Part shown: positions 10,449-18,668 of the stretch, in pieces
How the letters are laid out: each line of letters opens with the position of its first letter
How positions within the stretch are numbered: position 1 is the stretch's first letter
Source of the DNA: Phenylobacterium sp.
Lineage (GTDB): Bacteria > Pseudomonadota > Alphaproteobacteria > Caulobacterales > Caulobacteraceae
Length of the DNA: 64,000 bases
Assembly: GCF_016124325.1 (NCBI RefSeq)
Contig: NZ_WGNY01000028.1
Coordinates: 122,922-186,921 of the forward strand
Reading direction: 5' to 3'
The notes under the pieces: generated by a model
The model's input: only the letters and a program-made list of their open reading frames with translations
Told to the model about the DNA's origin: nothing
Database searches by the model: none
Made by a program: the position numbers and the translations under genes

Positions 10449-12091
10449 CAGGTCGTCTCATGCAGCCACGAGCGGAGGATCGCGACGGACTCGTCGGGGT
10501 GGGCCTCCACGAACTCGGCCACCTTCCTGACGGTGCTCTGGCGGACCTGGCCGTCGACGCGGGCGAGGTCGATGCGGGCCTCATCGCCGCCCGGTCCGGG
10601 CAGGGCCAGTTGGCTCGAGCCGTCCGACGAGACCTGCATCTGCTGGCCGTCCGGGGTCACCATGATGCGGGTCACCGCTGGCGGGGCGGCTCCGCCGCGC
10701 GCGCCCTTGCCGCCGCCGCCGGCGCCGGCGGCGCCCAGCAGCGGACGGGCGACGAAGAAGATCATCAGGATGCCGACCACCGCCAGCACGCCCAGTTCGG
10801 CGGCGCGCATGATGTCGTTCTTGTCGAAGCCCATCAGCGGGCTGGCGGCTTCCACGCCTTCGCCGCTGTCGACGGTGGGGAAGCGCACGTTGACGACACT
10901 GATCTGGTCGCCCCGGTCGGCGTTGTAGCCCACGGCCGTGCGGACCAGCTGCTCGATCTGCTGCATCTCGGCGGTCGAGCGCGGGGTATAGGAGCCGGGC
11001 TTGCCGTCCTTGCCTGCGGCGGCGGTCACGCCATCGACGGCCACGGCGACCGACAGGCGCTTCACCGTGCCCGGCTCCTGCACCTCGGTGCGGACGGTCT
11101 TGGAGATCTCGTAGTTGGTCGTCGATTCCTGGCGGCCGCTGGTGGAGGTGTTGGAATTCAGGTCGGGCGAGCCGGCGCTCGGGATGTTGGCGGCGACCGA
11201 AGCCTGGCCCGATCCCGTCGCGTCGTTCTCGCGGCTGTTCTCGTCGGTGGTGGACTCCGAGCGGATCACCTGGCCGTCGGGGTCGAACTTCTCCTCCTGG
11301 AGCGTCACACGCGACAGGTCGAGGTCGGCGGTCACGTTCACGCGCACCTTACCGGCGCCGACGATGCCCTCGACCAGTCCCTTCACCTGCTTGCCGATGC
11401 GCTGCTCCACCTCCGACTTGCGACTGTCGGCTTCGGCGGCCATGCCGGTGTCGCCGCCGGACAGGGTCTTGGCGTGCTGGTCGACGACCGTCACCCGGTC
11501 GGGCCGCATGTTCGGCACGGCGCCCGCCACGAGGTTCTGCATGGCGCGGACCTGTTCGGCCGTGGGTTCACGCCCGCCGACGCCGATGGACACCGAGGCC
11601 GAAGGCTGCTCGGCCTCTTCCTCGAACAGCTGGCGCTTGGGCAGGACGAGGTGAACCCGCGCCGAGGTGATGCCGTCCAAGGCGCGGATCGTGCGGGCCA
11701 GTTCGCCTTCGAGGGCGCGCTGCCGGTTGAGCTGCTGGACGAAGTCGGTCTGCCCCAGGGCGTTGGCCTCGTCGAAGATCTCGTAGCCGACCGACCCCGA
11801 GGTCGGCAGGCCCTTGCCGGACAGCATCAGCCGGGTCGAGGCGACGTCGTCTCGCGGCACGAGGATGGTCGAGCCGTCGCCCTTCACCTCGTACTTGATG
11901 CCGGCCTGGTCCAGCGCCTGGGTGATCGATCCGGCTTCCTTGAGATCCAGGTTGGAATAGAGCAGGGCCTTGGGTTGGCCCAGGTTCATGAAGATGGCGG
12001 CCGACACGGCGGCCAGACCCGCGGCGATCCCGAGGATCGCGGCCAGGCGGCCGATCCCGAACCTCTGCAAAGCAGCCAAAAGCGAGTTCAA
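10448..12091 (-). CDS. fliF: Flagellar MS-ring protein FliF
   Basis: 547 aa with an N-terminal membrane helix (about 15-35), YscJ-like ring-building motifs ([12 protein letters not shown], then [19 protein letters not shown]), the beta-collar region, a second membrane helix (about 438-460) and a C-terminal FliG-binding tail. First gene of the operon. The start appears to be TTG at 12091, preceded by GGAAGGGG, with no suitable ATG nearby. In Caulobacter this operon is early-class, controlled by CtrA and repressed by FlbD. A TTAA half-site is visible upstream but no full CtrA box. Confidence 0.96.
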   Translation of the reverse strand: MNSLLAALQRFGIGRLAAILGIAAGLAAVSAAIFMNLGQPKALLYSNLDLKEAGSITQALDQAGIKYEVKGDGSTILVPRDDVASTRLMLSGKGLPTSGSVGYEIFDEANALGQTDFVQQLNRQRALEGELARTIRALDGITSARVHLVLPKRQLFEEEAEQPSASVSIGVGGREPTAEQVRAMQNLVAGAVPNMRPDRVTVVDQHAKTLSGGDTGMAAEADSRKSEVEQRIGKQVKGLVEGIVGAGKVRVNVTADLDLSRVTLQEEKFDPDGQVIRSESTTDENSRENDATGSGQASVAANIPSAGSPDLNSNTSTSGRQESTTNYEISKTVRTEVQEPGTVKRLSVAVAVDGVTAAAGKDGKPGSYTPRSTAEMQQIEQLVRTAVGYNADRGDQISVVNVRFPTVDSGEGVEAASPLMGFDKNDIMRAAELGVLAVVGILMIFFVARPLLGAAGAGGGGKGARGGAAPPAVTRIMVTPDGQQMQVSSDGSSQLALPGPGGDEARIDLARVDGQVRQSTVRKVAEFVEAHPDESVAILRSWLHETT

Positions 12092-12118
12092 GTCGGGACG
12101 CCCCTTCCAGACACACGA

Positions 12119-12176
12119 AAGGGCGTTTTCTTTGCCCGCCCTTCAGCTAGGCAGGATTTACCCAGTCCTTGGTTAA
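12119..12176 (-). promoter_or_regulatory. fliF upstream region with inverted repeat and possible CtrA half-site
   Basis: The 110-bp gap between fliF and the serine hydrolase gene holds AAGGGCG (12119-12125) and CGCCCTT (12137-12143), a 7-bp inverted repeat 27 bp before the start. TTAA at 12173-12176, read TTAACC on the minus strand, resembles one half of a CtrA box. The second half is not matched. The promoter must lie here, but its elements cannot be fixed by eye. Confidence 0.3.
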
Positions 12177-12201
12177 GGCCCCGTTTAGAGCTGGGCAGGA
12201 A

Positions 12202-14307
12202 TTACCGGCTCCAAGGCTCCAGGGCGCCCGCCATGGCGAGCAGCACCGAGAAGCCCGCGTAGATCGCCACAGTGGCGGTGAAGAACACCTTACGCAGCAC
12301 GGTCCATGAATCGACGCGCCGGCCGCCCTGCCACACCGCCGGCAGGGCCGCGATCGTCAGGAGCGTGAGAGCCGCCGCCACGAGCGCTGCGGCCGACGCG
12401 GTGACCAGCACGGGGCCCGGCCAGTCGTACATCAGAGCCTGGGCGTCCCCGGCCTTCGCAGCCCAGATCGAGAAGAGGCCGAGGACAGTCAGCCACAGGC
12501 CGGCCTGGATGTTCTGGACGAGGGCGGCGCGGGCCTGCGTCTGGTTCTGGCGCAGCTCCCTGCGGTTGCGGAGCGCCAGGCCGAAGAGTGTCGCCACAGC
12601 GGCGATGGCGACCAGGATCGTCAGCAAAATCATAAACATAGGGCGCTGCCACATCGCCGCGCGCTGAAATGTCTGCGAGTTGTCCGCCATCTGGAAGCTG
12701 ACCGCGCGGCCGCCGCTGACGCGGAACGCCATGCGCGTGTCGCCGGTCGTCGAGACAAAGCGCCCGTCGCCGAACGCGCCGTCGGGAACCCAGGCCTTGA
12801 GCCCGCCCGCCCCCGCGGTGATCAGCCGTCCGTCCGGCGTGACCGAGACCTTCGCACCGCCGCTCAGCAATCCGGCGAAGCCCTCCAGGCCGCCGTAGGC
12901 GCGGCGGGTGGTGATGTACTGGCCCGCGAACATGCCGCCCTCGCGCGCCAGCTCGGGCGACCCCGGGCGCGGGAAGATCGTCGGGGGTGCGTAGAAATGT
13001 CTCACCAGCTCCGCCGGCAGGATGTCGGCCAGCCGATCGCCGGTTTCGCTGTTGGTGGTGACGAACACGCCGAGACCCAGGCTCGGGACCAGCGTCATGT
13101 TCGACTTGAAGGCGATGGTGTGGCCAAGGTGGCCGTAGCCCTCGAAGCCGCCGGGCAGGTCGAACATCATGAAGCCGTGCGCCCACCCGTTGATCCCTGG
13201 CGGCGTGCGCCGCAGCGGCGTCCGGAACGCCTTGGCGGCGCGGGGGCCGAACACTGTCGCGCCGTTCCATGAACCGTCGCCCAGCAGCATCAGCATGTAG
13301 CGCGACATGTCGCCGGCCGTGGACGAGGCCGCGCCGGCCGGGGCGACCTGGCCGATATACTCGTAGTCGTTCTTGGCGAAGCGCGCGCCGCGCCAGCCGT
13401 AGCCCTGGGCCACGTCGGGCCAGAGCGCCCGGGGCATGGCGGCGGGCAGTCCCCGCCGTTCCGGCCTGGGCTCTCGGAACGTGGTGTGGTCCATGCCCAG
13501 CGGCCGGGCGATGTCGTCCTCGACCCGGCGCTCGAAGGTCTTGCCGGAGACGAAGGCGACGGCCTCGCCCGCCAGCGCCGCGCCGTAGTTGGAATAGCTC
13601 GACAGCACGCCTGGCGCCCGCACCCGCCCTGGCCGTTCCTGGCGAAGGTAGAGAGCGAGCGGCCGCACCCGTCGCGGATTGTTCTCGAAGAGCTGGCCCA
13701 GTGCGCGATCCTCGAAGCCGGCGGAGTGGTCCATGAGGTTGGAAACCATCAGGTCGCTCGACTTGCCGGGCAGGCGGACCTTCTCGGGGAGATAGAGGTT
13801 GATGGGCCGGTCGAGCCGGATGCGCCCGGCCTCGACGTCCTTCATCAGCAGGATCCAGGTGAACGTCTTGGAGATGGAGCCGATGCGGAAGAGCGTCCGG
13901 TCCGGATCGACGGGACGCCGCGGGGCGAGGTCGGCGAAGCCATAGCCCTTGTCCAGGATCACCTGGCCGTTCTGCACGACCGAGATGGCGGCTCCGGCGA
14001 TGTGCTCGCGAGCCATGGCGTCGGAAATCCAGCCGTCGAGGAAGGCTTGCAGCTCCGCGGGATCCAGCGCCTGCCCCGGTTCGAGGCGCACCCCTGCGGA
14101 CGGGCGGGACGGCGCCGCCGCCGCCGCCGCCTCGGCCGGCGGCGCTGTCCGGGCGGGCGCGATCCGCGGCGCGGGCTTCGGTGCGACCTGGCTGTAGGGG
14201 ATCGGCGTCTCGGGCAGCCTGGCGGCTGGAGCCTCCTGGGCCGATGCGGCGGGCGTGGCCAGCAATAGGATGAGCGCCGTCGCGATCGCCTTTCCGAGGC
14301 TTCCCAT
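12202..14307 (-). CDS. Secreted serine hydrolase (class C beta-lactamase fold) with C-terminal membrane helices
   Basis: 701 aa from the ATG at 14307, chosen because it begins a clean signal peptide (about 1-23, ending ASAQ); the open frame continues upstream without a signal. After a Pro/Ala-rich linker (25-75) comes a beta-lactamase/PBP4-like domain with SISK (Ser144, Lys147) and a YSN motif (SYSNYG). Four hydrophobic segments occupy the last 160 residues. Such proteins act on D-Ala peptides or esters. The substrate is unknown. It is transcribed toward the fliF operon but is probably separate from it. The neighbouring caspase-like gene lies 71 bases upstream. Confidence 0.82.
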   Translation of the reverse strand: MGSLGKAIATALILLLATPAASAQEAPAARLPETPIPYSQVAPKPAPRIAPARTAPPAEAAAAAAPSRPSAGVRLEPGQALDPAELQAFLDGWISDAMAREHIAGAAISVVQNGQVILDKGYGFADLAPRRPVDPDRTLFRIGSISKTFTWILLMKDVEAGRIRLDRPINLYLPEKVRLPGKSSDLMVSNLMDHSAGFEDRALGQLFENNPRRVRPLALYLRQERPGRVRAPGVLSSYSNYGAALAGEAVAFVSGKTFERRVEDDIARPLGMDHTTFREPRPERRGLPAAMPRALWPDVAQGYGWRGARFAKNDYEYIGQVAPAGAASSTAGDMSRYMLMLLGDGSWNGATVFGPRAAKAFRTPLRRTPPGINGWAHGFMMFDLPGGFEGYGHLGHTIAFKSNMTLVPSLGLGVFVTTNSETGDRLADILPAELVRHFYAPPTIFPRPGSPELAREGGMFAGQYITTRRAYGGLEGFAGLLSGGAKVSVTPDGRLITAGAGGLKAWVPDGAFGDGRFVSTTGDTRMAFRVSGGRAVSFQMADNSQTFQRAAMWQRPMFMILLTILVAIAAVATLFGLALRNRRELRQNQTQARAALVQNIQAGLWLTVLGLFSIWAAKAGDAQALMYDWPGPVLVTASAAALVAAALTLLTIAALPAVWQGGRRVDSWTVLRKVFFTATVAIYAGFSVLLAMAGALEPWSR

Positions 14308-14378
14308 CGTCGATCGTCCACTCCCTGCTGAAGCGCCGACCATAGAGCATCTCGGCTGAGTCGCGGCGCCCGCCGGCT

Positions 14379-15155
14379 TCAGTCGTCCGTCTTGATGGCG
14401 CTGTCGAAGGCGTAGAACGGCAGCATGGGGCGAAGCTGCGCGCCGACCCACACCTGCGGTTCGGACGGCGGGCTCATCTTCTCGGCGATCTCGCGCCGGC
14501 TGACGCATTCGCGCACCGCATCGGCCAGGCCATCGAAATCGTGGGCGCCCGGCATCGACGACAGGAAGCAGTCGTCGAAGTAGGGGTACTTGTTGTCCTG
14601 GCCGCAGCCGAAGGATGTGCGGTCGGGCCGTGCGGCGGTCAGCACCATGCGGTTGGGTCGCGCCAGGGTCGGCACGAACACGCCCGAGAAGCACGCAGAG
14701 ATCACGACTACCGTGGGACGCTTGCCGCAGCTGCGGTCGAGCATGGTCCCCAGCGTGCCGGGGAGGAGGATGGTCTGGTCGACCAGCGCGCCTTGCGGGG
14801 CTCCGTGCGAGGAGATGTAGAACAGGCACCCGCCCGGCGCCTTGGCCGAGAGGTCGACCAGCGCGTCGTAGATGCCCTGGAGGCTGGTCTTGCCCGGGTG
14901 GGTGTCGGCGTAGCGCTCGGGTCGCACCGAGAACTGACGGATGTTCGTCTCGGCGAAGCCCGCGTGCTCCAGCGCCAGGCTCACGTCGCGCCGGGCGTTG
15001 TCGAACGCCTCGGAAGGGCCGCCGTCGTGGGCGTGCCAGTCGCCGGCGACCACGACCGCCGACCAGTCGGAAAACGCCGAGGCCGCCGTCGCGCCGCCCG
15101 CCGCGACCAGCCAGAGGCTGGCGATCAGGGCGATCAGGCGGCCGGCGGCGAACAT
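14379..15155 (-). CDS. Secreted C13-family (legumain/caspase-like) cysteine peptidase
   Basis: 258 aa with an N-terminal signal or anchor (about 8-27). The C13 catalytic pair is visible: His117 in YISSHGAPQG and Cys155 in VVISACFSGVF. The fold belongs to the caspase-like clan (legumain, GPI-transamidase Gpi8). Function in bacteria is poorly known; processing of envelope proteins is possible. Its start lies two bases after the stop of the thioesterase gene, so the two are cotranscribed. The serine hydrolase follows 71 bases downstream. Confidence 0.82.
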   Translation of the reverse strand: MFAAGRLIALIASLWLVAAGGATAASAFSDWSAVVVAGDWHAHDGGPSEAFDNARRDVSLALEHAGFAETNIRQFSVRPERYADTHPGKTSLQGIYDALVDLSAKAPGGCLFYISSHGAPQGALVDQTILLPGTLGTMLDRSCGKRPTVVVISACFSGVFVPTLARPNRMVLTAARPDRTSFGCGQDNKYPYFDDCFLSSMPGAHDFDGLADAVRECVSRREIAEKMSPPSEPQVWVGAQLRPMLPFYAFDSAIKTDD

Positions 15156-15156
15156 G

Positions 15157-15645
15157 TCACTTGGTCTTGTAGTTCGTGAAGGGCGTGGGGATCGCCGTGC
15201 CGGTCGCCTTGGCCAGCAGCCGGCCGTCGGGATCGTAGAGTTCGCCCTCGGTGAAGGCGACCTGGCGGCCCCACTTCACCACCTTGCCGATCCCCTTGAT
15301 CTTCCCCGGCATGCCGGGGCGGAAGAAGCTGGTCTTCATCTCCAGCGTCGGCGCCACCGCGGTCATGCCCGAGGCCACCATGCAGGCCACGCTCATGCAC
15401 TCGTCCAGCATGGCGCAGAGGTAGCCGCCCTGGATCTGCTTCATGGGGTTCAGCAGCAGTTCGGCCTTGGCGTCGAACTCGACCTCGACCGATCGCTCGG
15501 CCTGGCTCACCGACACCATCCGGAAGCCCAGGGTTTGCGATCCCGTCGGCTGGTTCTTGGTGCGCTGGAACCGTTGGAGAATGGCCTCGTCGGTCAGACC
15601 CTCCTCGTCGGTCCTGGAAGCCGAAGGGCTGGCGACGTCGGTCAT
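15157..15645 (-). CDS. PaaI-family hotdog thioesterase
   Basis: 162 aa. A hotdog domain occupies about 45-155, with QIQGGYLCAMLDECM where PaaI-type enzymes have the catalytic HGG...D/E helix. The His of HGG is replaced by Gln. The family hydrolyses acyl- or aryl-CoA thioesters; the substrate here is unknown. Sits 16 bases after sspB and two before the C13 peptidase gene on the same strand, so it probably shares their transcript. Confidence 0.8.
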   Translation of the reverse strand: MTDVASPSASRTDEEGLTDEAILQRFQRTKNQPTGSQTLGFRMVSVSQAERSVEVEFDAKAELLLNPMKQIQGGYLCAMLDECMSVACMVASGMTAVAPTLEMKTSFFRPGMPGKIKGIGKVVKWGRQVAFTEGELYDPDGRLLAKATGTAIPTPFTNYKTK

Positions 15646-15661
15646 GCGGGCTCCTGAACGG

Positions 15662-16177
15662 TCACTTCTTCCGGAACTGGTCGAGGGAGACGATCTTGGC
15701 CTCCCCCTCGGGCGCGGCGGTTGCGGCGGTCGCGGTTTCGGCCGGCTTGGCCTCGGGCGCGCTTTCGGCTTCGGCCTTGGCCGGGGCCGCCGCCGGCGGC
15801 TCGAACTGCAGCAGGAACTGCACGGACGGGTCGTAGAACCGGGTGATCGCCGCGTAGGGGATCGAAAGGCGCTTGGGTTGGCCGCCGAACTGCAGCGTCA
15901 CCGAGAAGAACGTCTCGCCCGGCGCCAGGTCCCAGTACTGGTGCTGCAGCACGATCGTCATCTCGTCGGGATACTTCGACAGCAGATCGTGCGGGCCCGA
16001 CACCCCCGACGCGTCGGTCTTGAAGGTGATGTAGAAGTGGTGCGCGCCCGGCAATCCCTCGGGCGAGGCGGCCCGCTTCAGCGCCGCCTTCGCGACGCCG
16101 CGCAACGCGTCCTGCGCCAGGGCCTCGTAGTTCATCAGGTCCTGGGTCGGCGGATCCTGCGCCACGGGCGCCTCCAA
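15662..16177 (-). CDS. sspB: ClpXP protease-specificity adaptor SspB (alpha type)
   Basis: 171 aa. The N-terminal domain (about 15-125) carries the SspB fold segments HHFYITFKTDASGVSGP and YPDEMTIVLQHQYWDL, typical of alphaproteobacterial SspB. A flexible Ala/Pro/Glu linker (126-160) follows, then the conserved tail IVSLDQFRKK, expected to bind the ClpX zinc domain. SspB captures proteins tagged by tmRNA and delivers them to ClpXP. The ssrA gene itself lies about 260 bp upstream on the same strand, a direct functional neighbour. Confidence 0.95.
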   Translation of the reverse strand: MEAPVAQDPPTQDLMNYEALAQDALRGVAKAALKRAASPEGLPGAHHFYITFKTDASGVSGPHDLLSKYPDEMTIVLQHQYWDLAPGETFFSVTLQFGGQPKRLSIPYAAITRFYDPSVQFLLQFEPPAAAPAKAEAESAPEAKPAETATAATAAPEGEAKIVSLDQFRKK

Positions 16178-16240
16178 ATGCGAACGGAACGCCCGGAAGG
16201 TAGCGCGTGGCGGGCTCTGCGCAAGGGAGAGTACAGAGGA

Positions 16241-16435
16241 CGCCGCACGGACTGAGGAAGGTGAGGGGCTTCTGTCGCCAGGCGCCCCCGGACTCCTGAT
16301 GAAAAAGAGGGGCGCCGCACGGACTGAGGAAGGTGAGGGGCTTCTGTTGCCAGGCGCCCCGAAGACTCTTCCTGGAAATGGAGGGCGCCTTCACCGATGT
16401 GGAAAGTGGAGGGCTTCTGTTGCCAGGCGCCCTCC
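16241..16435. repeat. Three REP-like palindromic units between sspB and ssrA
   Basis: Each unit holds a hairpin with the same 14-base loop (TTCTGTTGCCAGGC, one C/T variant). Stems are GGGGC/GCCCC (16265-16288 and 16337-16360) and GGAGGGC/GCCCTCC (16408-16435). Units two and three also start with an outer arm: GGGGCGCC at 16309-16316, GGAGGGCGCC at 16380-16389. Each outer arm pairs fully with the 3' arm of its own unit. Units one and two share a 48-bp direct repeat (16241-16288, 16313-16360) with one mismatch. Stem bases covary while the loop is constant. The unit nearest ssrA may also end its transcript. Confidence 0.8.
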
Positions 16436-16439
16436 GGGC

Positions 16440-16730
16440 CCCGCCTAAGGATCTGAACCCCTAGGGCTTAGGTCGGATGTCTACCGGACCGCATTACGCG
16501 GCCAGGCGAACTTCCTCAGCGAAGTTATCGTTCGCATTTAGTTTAAAGACCCGGGACGGTGGGTCATGCCGAGAGAAAGCAACGCCTTTACACGTCTGTC
16601 GATGCTGATCGGCCCCGCACTTTTCCGGCGATAACCCGGACAAGGTTTGGTGGAGCCGCCGGGAATCGCACCCGGGTCCAGTCCGCTTATTTCGCGCGCG
16701 TTTATCTCCATAGTCGGGCGAACCCGACGC
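16440..16730 (-). ncRNA. ssrA: tmRNA, circularly permuted two-piece form
   Basis: Read on the minus strand, the acceptor piece comes first. It carries a T-arm (GGGTGCGATTCCC) and ends CGGCTCCACCA, the encoded CCA being at 16650-16648. A short intervening segment follows. The coding piece then starts GGGGCCG at 16616, which pairs base for base with CGGCTCC (one G-U). The tag frame GCG...GCG TAA at 16535-16494 encodes ANDNFAEEVRLAA. A CCTAAG/CTTAGG stem (16444-16472) lies near the 3' end. Two-piece tmRNA is established for alphaproteobacteria including Caulobacter. Exact mature ends are estimates. Confidence 0.95.
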
Positions 16731-16905
16731 GCCAGATATAGGCGCTCGCGATTGAGAAATGAAGAACCGGAAGCGGGCGCGCCATTCGCGAAGCGCGGAC
16801 GGCGGGGTGGATTTCGCGGATCGCCGCGCATTCGTCGCGGACGGATTCACGGGTTCCCGCGGCCGGTCGCTAGCCTCAGGCCATCGTTTTCCGCAGGAGT
16901 TTTCG

Positions 16906-17490
16906 ATGGGTAATCTGATGTTCGCGGCCAAGGGCCTCCTTCAGGATCTCGCCCCCACGCTCGTGTTCGCGCTGCTGGTCGCGCTAAAGGTGGATCCAGT
17001 GATCACCACCGCCGCGGCCATGGCCGTCGGCGTCGTCCAGATCATCGCCCTGCGGCTGCTGGGCCGCCAGATCGCACCCCTGCAATGGGCGAGCCTGGGC
17101 CTCGTGCTCGTGTTCGGCACGGCCAGCCTGCTGGCCCATGACGTCCGCTTCCTGATGGCCAAGCCCACGCTGATCTACGCCATCGTCGGGGTGGTGATGC
17201 TGAAGCGCGGCTGGATGCTGCGCTACCTGCCGCCGGTCGCCGAGGGCCGAGGCGAACGCGCCATGATCGCCTTCGGCTACGTCTGGGCCGGGCTGATGTT
17301 CGTTTCCGGCGCCGCGAACCTGGTGTTCGCCATCTGGTTCAGCTCGCTGTGGCCGCTGTTCCTGGCCGTCTTCCCGACCGTCTCGAAGGTCGCCCTCTTT
17401 GCGATCCAGTACGTGACCATGCGCGTGTTGATCGTCCGCCAGGTGAGGGCCGAGCAAGGGGCGGCGCAGGCCGAACCGCAGGCGGCGTAG
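16906..17490 (+). CDS. YciB/IspZ-family inner-membrane protein
   Basis: 194 aa with five or six hydrophobic helices. The layout and the segments LKVDPVITTAAAMAVGVVQ and KPTLIYAIVGVVMLKRG fit the intracellular septation protein A (YciB/IspZ) family, which in other bacteria helps keep the envelope intact and interacts with elongation and division proteins. The ATG at 16906 is chosen over upstream in-frame ATGs (for example 16759) because AGGAG ends seven bases before it and the upstream stretch overlaps the ssrA promoter region. Divergent from ssrA. Confidence 0.85.
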   Translation: MGNLMFAAKGLLQDLAPTLVFALLVALKVDPVITTAAAMAVGVVQIIALRLLGRQIAPLQWASLGLVLVFGTASLLAHDVRFLMAKPTLIYAIVGVVMLKRGWMLRYLPPVAEGRGERAMIAFGYVWAGLMFVSGAANLVFAIWFSSLWPLFLAVFPTVSKVALFAIQYVTMRVLIVRQVRAEQGAAQAEPQAA

Positions 17491-17495
17491 GCGCC

Positions 17496-18044
17496 CTAGA
17501 AGACCTCGACGCCCCGCTGCATCGACAGCACGCCGGTCCGCGACACCTCCACCAGGCCCAGCGGACGCATGAGGTCGACGAACTTGTCGATCTTGGTCGA
17601 GGCGCCGGTCAGCTCGAAGACGAAGCTCTCGTGGGTCGTGTCGATCACCTTGGCGCGGAAGATGTCGGAGACGCGCAGCGCCTCCACCCGATCGGCCCCG
17701 GCGCCCTTCACCTTCAGCAGCGCCAGCTCGCGCTCGATGCCGTTGGGGTCGCGGGTCACGTCCTGCACGTGGCGGGTCGAGACCATCTTCTGCAGCTGGG
17801 CCTCGATCTGGGCCAGCACCTGCGGCGTGCCGCGCGTGACGATGGTGATCCGGCTGGTGTGGGCGTTGGCGTCGGTCTCGGCGACGGTGAGGCTGTCGAT
17901 GTTGTAGCCGCGCGCGGCGAACAGCCCGACCACCCGGTGCAGCACGCCGGGCTCGTTGTCCACGATCACGGCGAAGGTGGCGCGGCTCTCGGGCGCTTCC
18001 TCATGGCTGAGGTCGTAGACGGAGGCGGGCTGCTGGTCGGTCAT
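17496..18044 (-). CDS. ilvH: Acetolactate synthase small (regulatory) subunit
   Basis: 182 aa. An ACT domain (about 16-90: VDNEPGVLHRVVGLFAARGYNIDSLTV) binds valine for feedback inhibition. The C-terminal domain (NPNGIERELALLKVK, then DRVEALRVSDIFRAKVID region) activates the catalytic subunit IlvB. Start ATG at 18044 gives the family length; an in-frame ATG 36 bases upstream is also possible. The gene is not next to ilvB as usual but about 5.3 kb away, directly downstream (32 bases) of a DUF4262 gene on the same strand. Confidence 0.94.
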   Translation of the reverse strand: MTDQQPASVYDLSHEEAPESRATFAVIVDNEPGVLHRVVGLFAARGYNIDSLTVAETDANAHTSRITIVTRGTPQVLAQIEAQLQKMVSTRHVQDVTRDPNGIERELALLKVKGAGADRVEALRVSDIFRAKVIDTTHESFVFELTGASTKIDKFVDLMRPLGLVEVSRTGVLSMQRGVEVF

Positions 18045-18076
18045 GGCGGCGGTTCCTGAGGGTCGCGCGTCAGGTG

Positions 18077-18604
18077 TCACACCCCATCCGCCACTTCAAG
18101 CGCGCCGCCGCCTGGCAGGTCTGGATCGAACGGTCTGAAGAGCTGGGGCTGGCAGCGTCGAACGCCTTCCGAGCATCCATCTTCCCAGGGGAAGCGGCCG
18201 GCGTTGTCAGGAGAGAACAACTGAAAGCACTCGACGGGCTCCCGTCGGCTCGCGCGGCTTTCGTAGTACCATTTTGTGAAATAGAACCACTGAAAGCCTA
18301 GGTACTGGCTTTCGCTCACGCGCCGCCAGCAGCACTCGAAGCCGAGATCGTTCCACAGAAGACCGTCTTCCAGGGAGAGGTTGGTGGTCGCAATGCACGC
18401 CTGGGCTTCAGCGATCAAGCGAGCGGCATCGTCCCCCGACAAGGTGAACGTGATCAGCTCGGGAAGCCCGAACCTCTCCCATAGGCCGACCGTATAGGCC
18501 CAACCGAAGTCCGGTCCTTCGACCGGCACAATCGTCCAGCCATTCGTCTCAATGTTCTTTCGCAGTGCGCGCTGAGTACGCCACATGCCAAGCTGTCGAA
18601 ACAT
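18077..18604 (-). CDS. DUF4262 domain protein
   Basis: 175 aa. The segment NIETNGWTIVPVEGPDFGWAYTVGLWERFGLPEL is typical of DUF4262, a domain of unknown function found in bacteria, often as a cytosolic single-domain protein. Cysteines and Trp-rich patches (ECCWRRV, FQWFYFTKWYY) fill the second half. It ends 32 bases before ilvH and starts 64 bases from the divergent SDR gene, so it may now provide the promoter for ilvH. Base composition is slightly lower in GC than its neighbours, which would suit acquisition. Confidence 0.7.
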   Translation of the reverse strand: MFRQLGMWRTQRALRKNIETNGWTIVPVEGPDFGWAYTVGLWERFGLPELITFTLSGDDAARLIAEAQACIATTNLSLEDGLLWNDLGFECCWRRVSESQYLGFQWFYFTKWYYESRASRREPVECFQLFSPDNAGRFPWEDGCSEGVRRCQPQLFRPFDPDLPGGGALEVADGV

Positions 18605-18668
18605 CGGTTCCTCCGGAACGCATCCACGCAGTTCCGCTTTTGTTCGTCAACTAGGGATTGCTGAGTTC

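Noticed and set aside
12092..12201. Full CtrA box or sigma-54 promoter for fliF
   Set aside because: Only one TTAA half-site is present; no TTAA-N7-TTAA and no GG-N10-GC pair at the correct spacing.
10430..12262. 610-aa plus-strand open frame opposite fliF
   Set aside because: Antisense shadow of fliF; no start signal or motifs.
14308..14829. Upstream extension of the serine hydrolase frame
   Set aside because: The extension lies in the shadow of the C13 peptidase gene and would bury the signal peptide; the ATG at 14307 starts a clean signal.
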